Shown one piece after another: positions 63,328 through 64,000 of a DNA stretch of 64,000 nt. The stretch is from Bacillota bacterium (GTDB taxonomy: Bacteria; Bacillota; Desulfotomaculia; Desulfotomaculales; Desulfohalotomaculaceae): the NCBI GenBank assembly GCA_009711615.1, contig VENI01000005.1, positions 310,001 to 374,000 on the forward strand. Reading direction: 5' to 3'. A model generated the notes under the pieces. It made no database searches. It was not told the DNA's origin and was given only the letters and a program-made list of their open reading frames with translations. Position 1 is the stretch's first letter; each line of letters starts with the position of its first letter. A program made the translations under genes and the position numbers.

Positions 63328-63981
63328 ATGCTGTTGGAGTTTAATAATCTTACATACTCTTTGGGATCAGACCAAAACCGCCGAGTGGCAGTATCTGGCG
63401 GGGTAAGTGATGGGCAAGTGCTGGTGGTGCGCGGCCCATCCGGGGCCGGAAAGTCCACCATGCTCCGGGCACTGGCCAGGCTACAGCCCTGCATAGACGG
63501 GGAAGTTAAATTGGCAGGCACAAGTTGGTTTAACATGCTTGGAACTGAATGGCGCACTAAAGTACACTACCTAGCTCAAAAGCCGGCAGTTTTTGAAGGC
63601 TCTGTAATGGATAACCTGGCCAAGCCCTTTGAGTCAAACTTGTTAAAGAATAGAGAATTTAATAATGATTATCTAAATGACATTTTACAGCAACTGTTGC
63701 TGCCCCTGTCTATATTAGAGCAAAGGGCTAAAACCTTATCCGGTGGTGAAACGGCCAGAATGGCCTTTGCCAGATCACTTTTAATAGCTCCAACGGTTTT
63801 ACTTTTGGACGAACCCACCGCCGCCCTTGATGATCAGGCCCGACAAGCATTTTATAAACTGTTGTTAGAGTGGCTGTCAAGCCCTGGAAGAGCAGCAGTG
63901 CTTGTTTCCCACACTGATGATTATAAAGTTTTAAACAATATTAATTACCTTGATATTAAAGGCAAGCAGGAAGGGTGGTAA
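63328..63981 (+). CDS. FetA/YbbL-like ABC ATPase
   Basis: The 217-residue ATPase has Walker A GPSGAGKSTM, Q-loop YLAQKPAVFEGSVMDNL, signature LSGGETARMAFARSLL, Walker B VLLLDEPTAALDD and VSHTDDY at the H-loop. The QKP and SGGE details fit the FetA (YbbL) family, whose partner is a FetB (UPF0014) membrane protein thought to export iron. The next gene starts 3 bases after the stop. Confidence 0.85.
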   Translation: MLLEFNNLTYSLGSDQNRRVAVSGGVSDGQVLVVRGPSGAGKSTMLRALARLQPCIDGEVKLAGTSWFNMLGTEWRTKVHYLAQKPAVFEGSVMDNLAKPFESNLLKNREFNNDYLNDILQQLLLPLSILEQRAKTLSGGETARMAFARSLLIAPTVLLLDEPTAALDDQARQAFYKLLLEWLSSPGRAAVLVSHTDDYKVLNNINYLDIKGKQEGW

Positions 63982-63983
63982 GT

Positions 63984-64000
63984 ATGGAGTACGGAACCAT
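63984..64000 (+). CDS. Start of the next gene, probably FetB-like permease
   Basis: Only the first codons (MEYGT) are inside the window, starting 3 bases after the FetA-like stop with AGGGTGG as ribosome site. The assignment rests on gene order. Confidence 0.35.

Overview
The window looks like the chromosome of a low-GC, anaerobic, spore-forming, motile Firmicute that can fix nitrogen, most like the Desulfotomaculum/Peptococcaceae group. The evidence is a strict-anaerobe nif order (nifH-nifI1-nifI2-nifD-nifK), FliY and FlgG-type flagellar proteins, a YjcZ-type spore peptide, DUF3189, many GGGGG/GGAGG ribosome sites and frequent TTG/GTG starts. The taxonomic placement is inference. I saw no rRNA, tRNA, CRISPR array or intact transposase.

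Layout. 1-4.4 kb: nif operon on the minus strand, entered through a roughly 250-nt leader with three consecutive ANTAR-type dual-hexaloop antiterminator/terminator units. 4.4-17.2 kb: a small metallopeptidase, a PAS-GGDEF protein, MFS and EamA transporters, a MATE-MarR-membrane protein operon behind a 13-codon leader peptide, a secreted SH3-CAP protein, a Gfo/Idh oxidoreductase, a LUD protein, an HxlR regulator and a radical-SAM/DUF4130 pair. 17.4-29.1 kb: an accessory island holding a RiPP (azoline-type) cluster. It has a TetR repressor facing a divergent E1-like/YcaO cyclodehydratase, a GNAT protein, three precursors with near-identical 85-residue nitrile-hydratase-like leaders and different Cys-containing cores, a PqqD-like protein, a SagB-type dehydrogenase, a GSA-type aminotransferase, a serine hydrolase and a radical SAM enzyme. 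Decayed fragments flank it: lpd on the left, a GGDEF membrane protein and cydB on the right.

29.2-45.3 kb: SodA, HtpG, FlgG-like, FliY, NDH-2, a GGDEF-EAL protein, a DUF362 ferredoxin protein, a Cys-cluster protein, a MacAB-like exporter and DUF169. 45.5-48 kb: a polar amino-acid ABC importer. 48-54.6 kb: a KamA-like radical SAM aminomutase, an ABC exporter pair, a FlhG-like ATPase, an ATP-grasp protein, DUF3189 and YjcZ. 54.8-59.3 kb: a YbhGFS-like exporter operon ending in its TetR gene. 59.4-64 kb: DUF502, a PLP desulfhydrase/deaminase-type enzyme, a secreted deacetylase-glycosidase fusion, and the start of a FetAB-like transporter.

How the parts work together. NifH reduces NifDK, and NifI1/NifI2 (PII-like) give post-translational ammonium switch-off; the tandem leader would add RNA-level control. 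In the island, the YcaO protein probably cyclises core cysteines, SagB oxidises the azolines, and the aminotransferase, radical SAM and hydrolase add further steps or maturation. No exporter or C39 peptidase is encoded beside it. A dispersed family of short AT-rich intergenic repeats runs through the window and has been absorbed into gene ends and one ribosome binding site.
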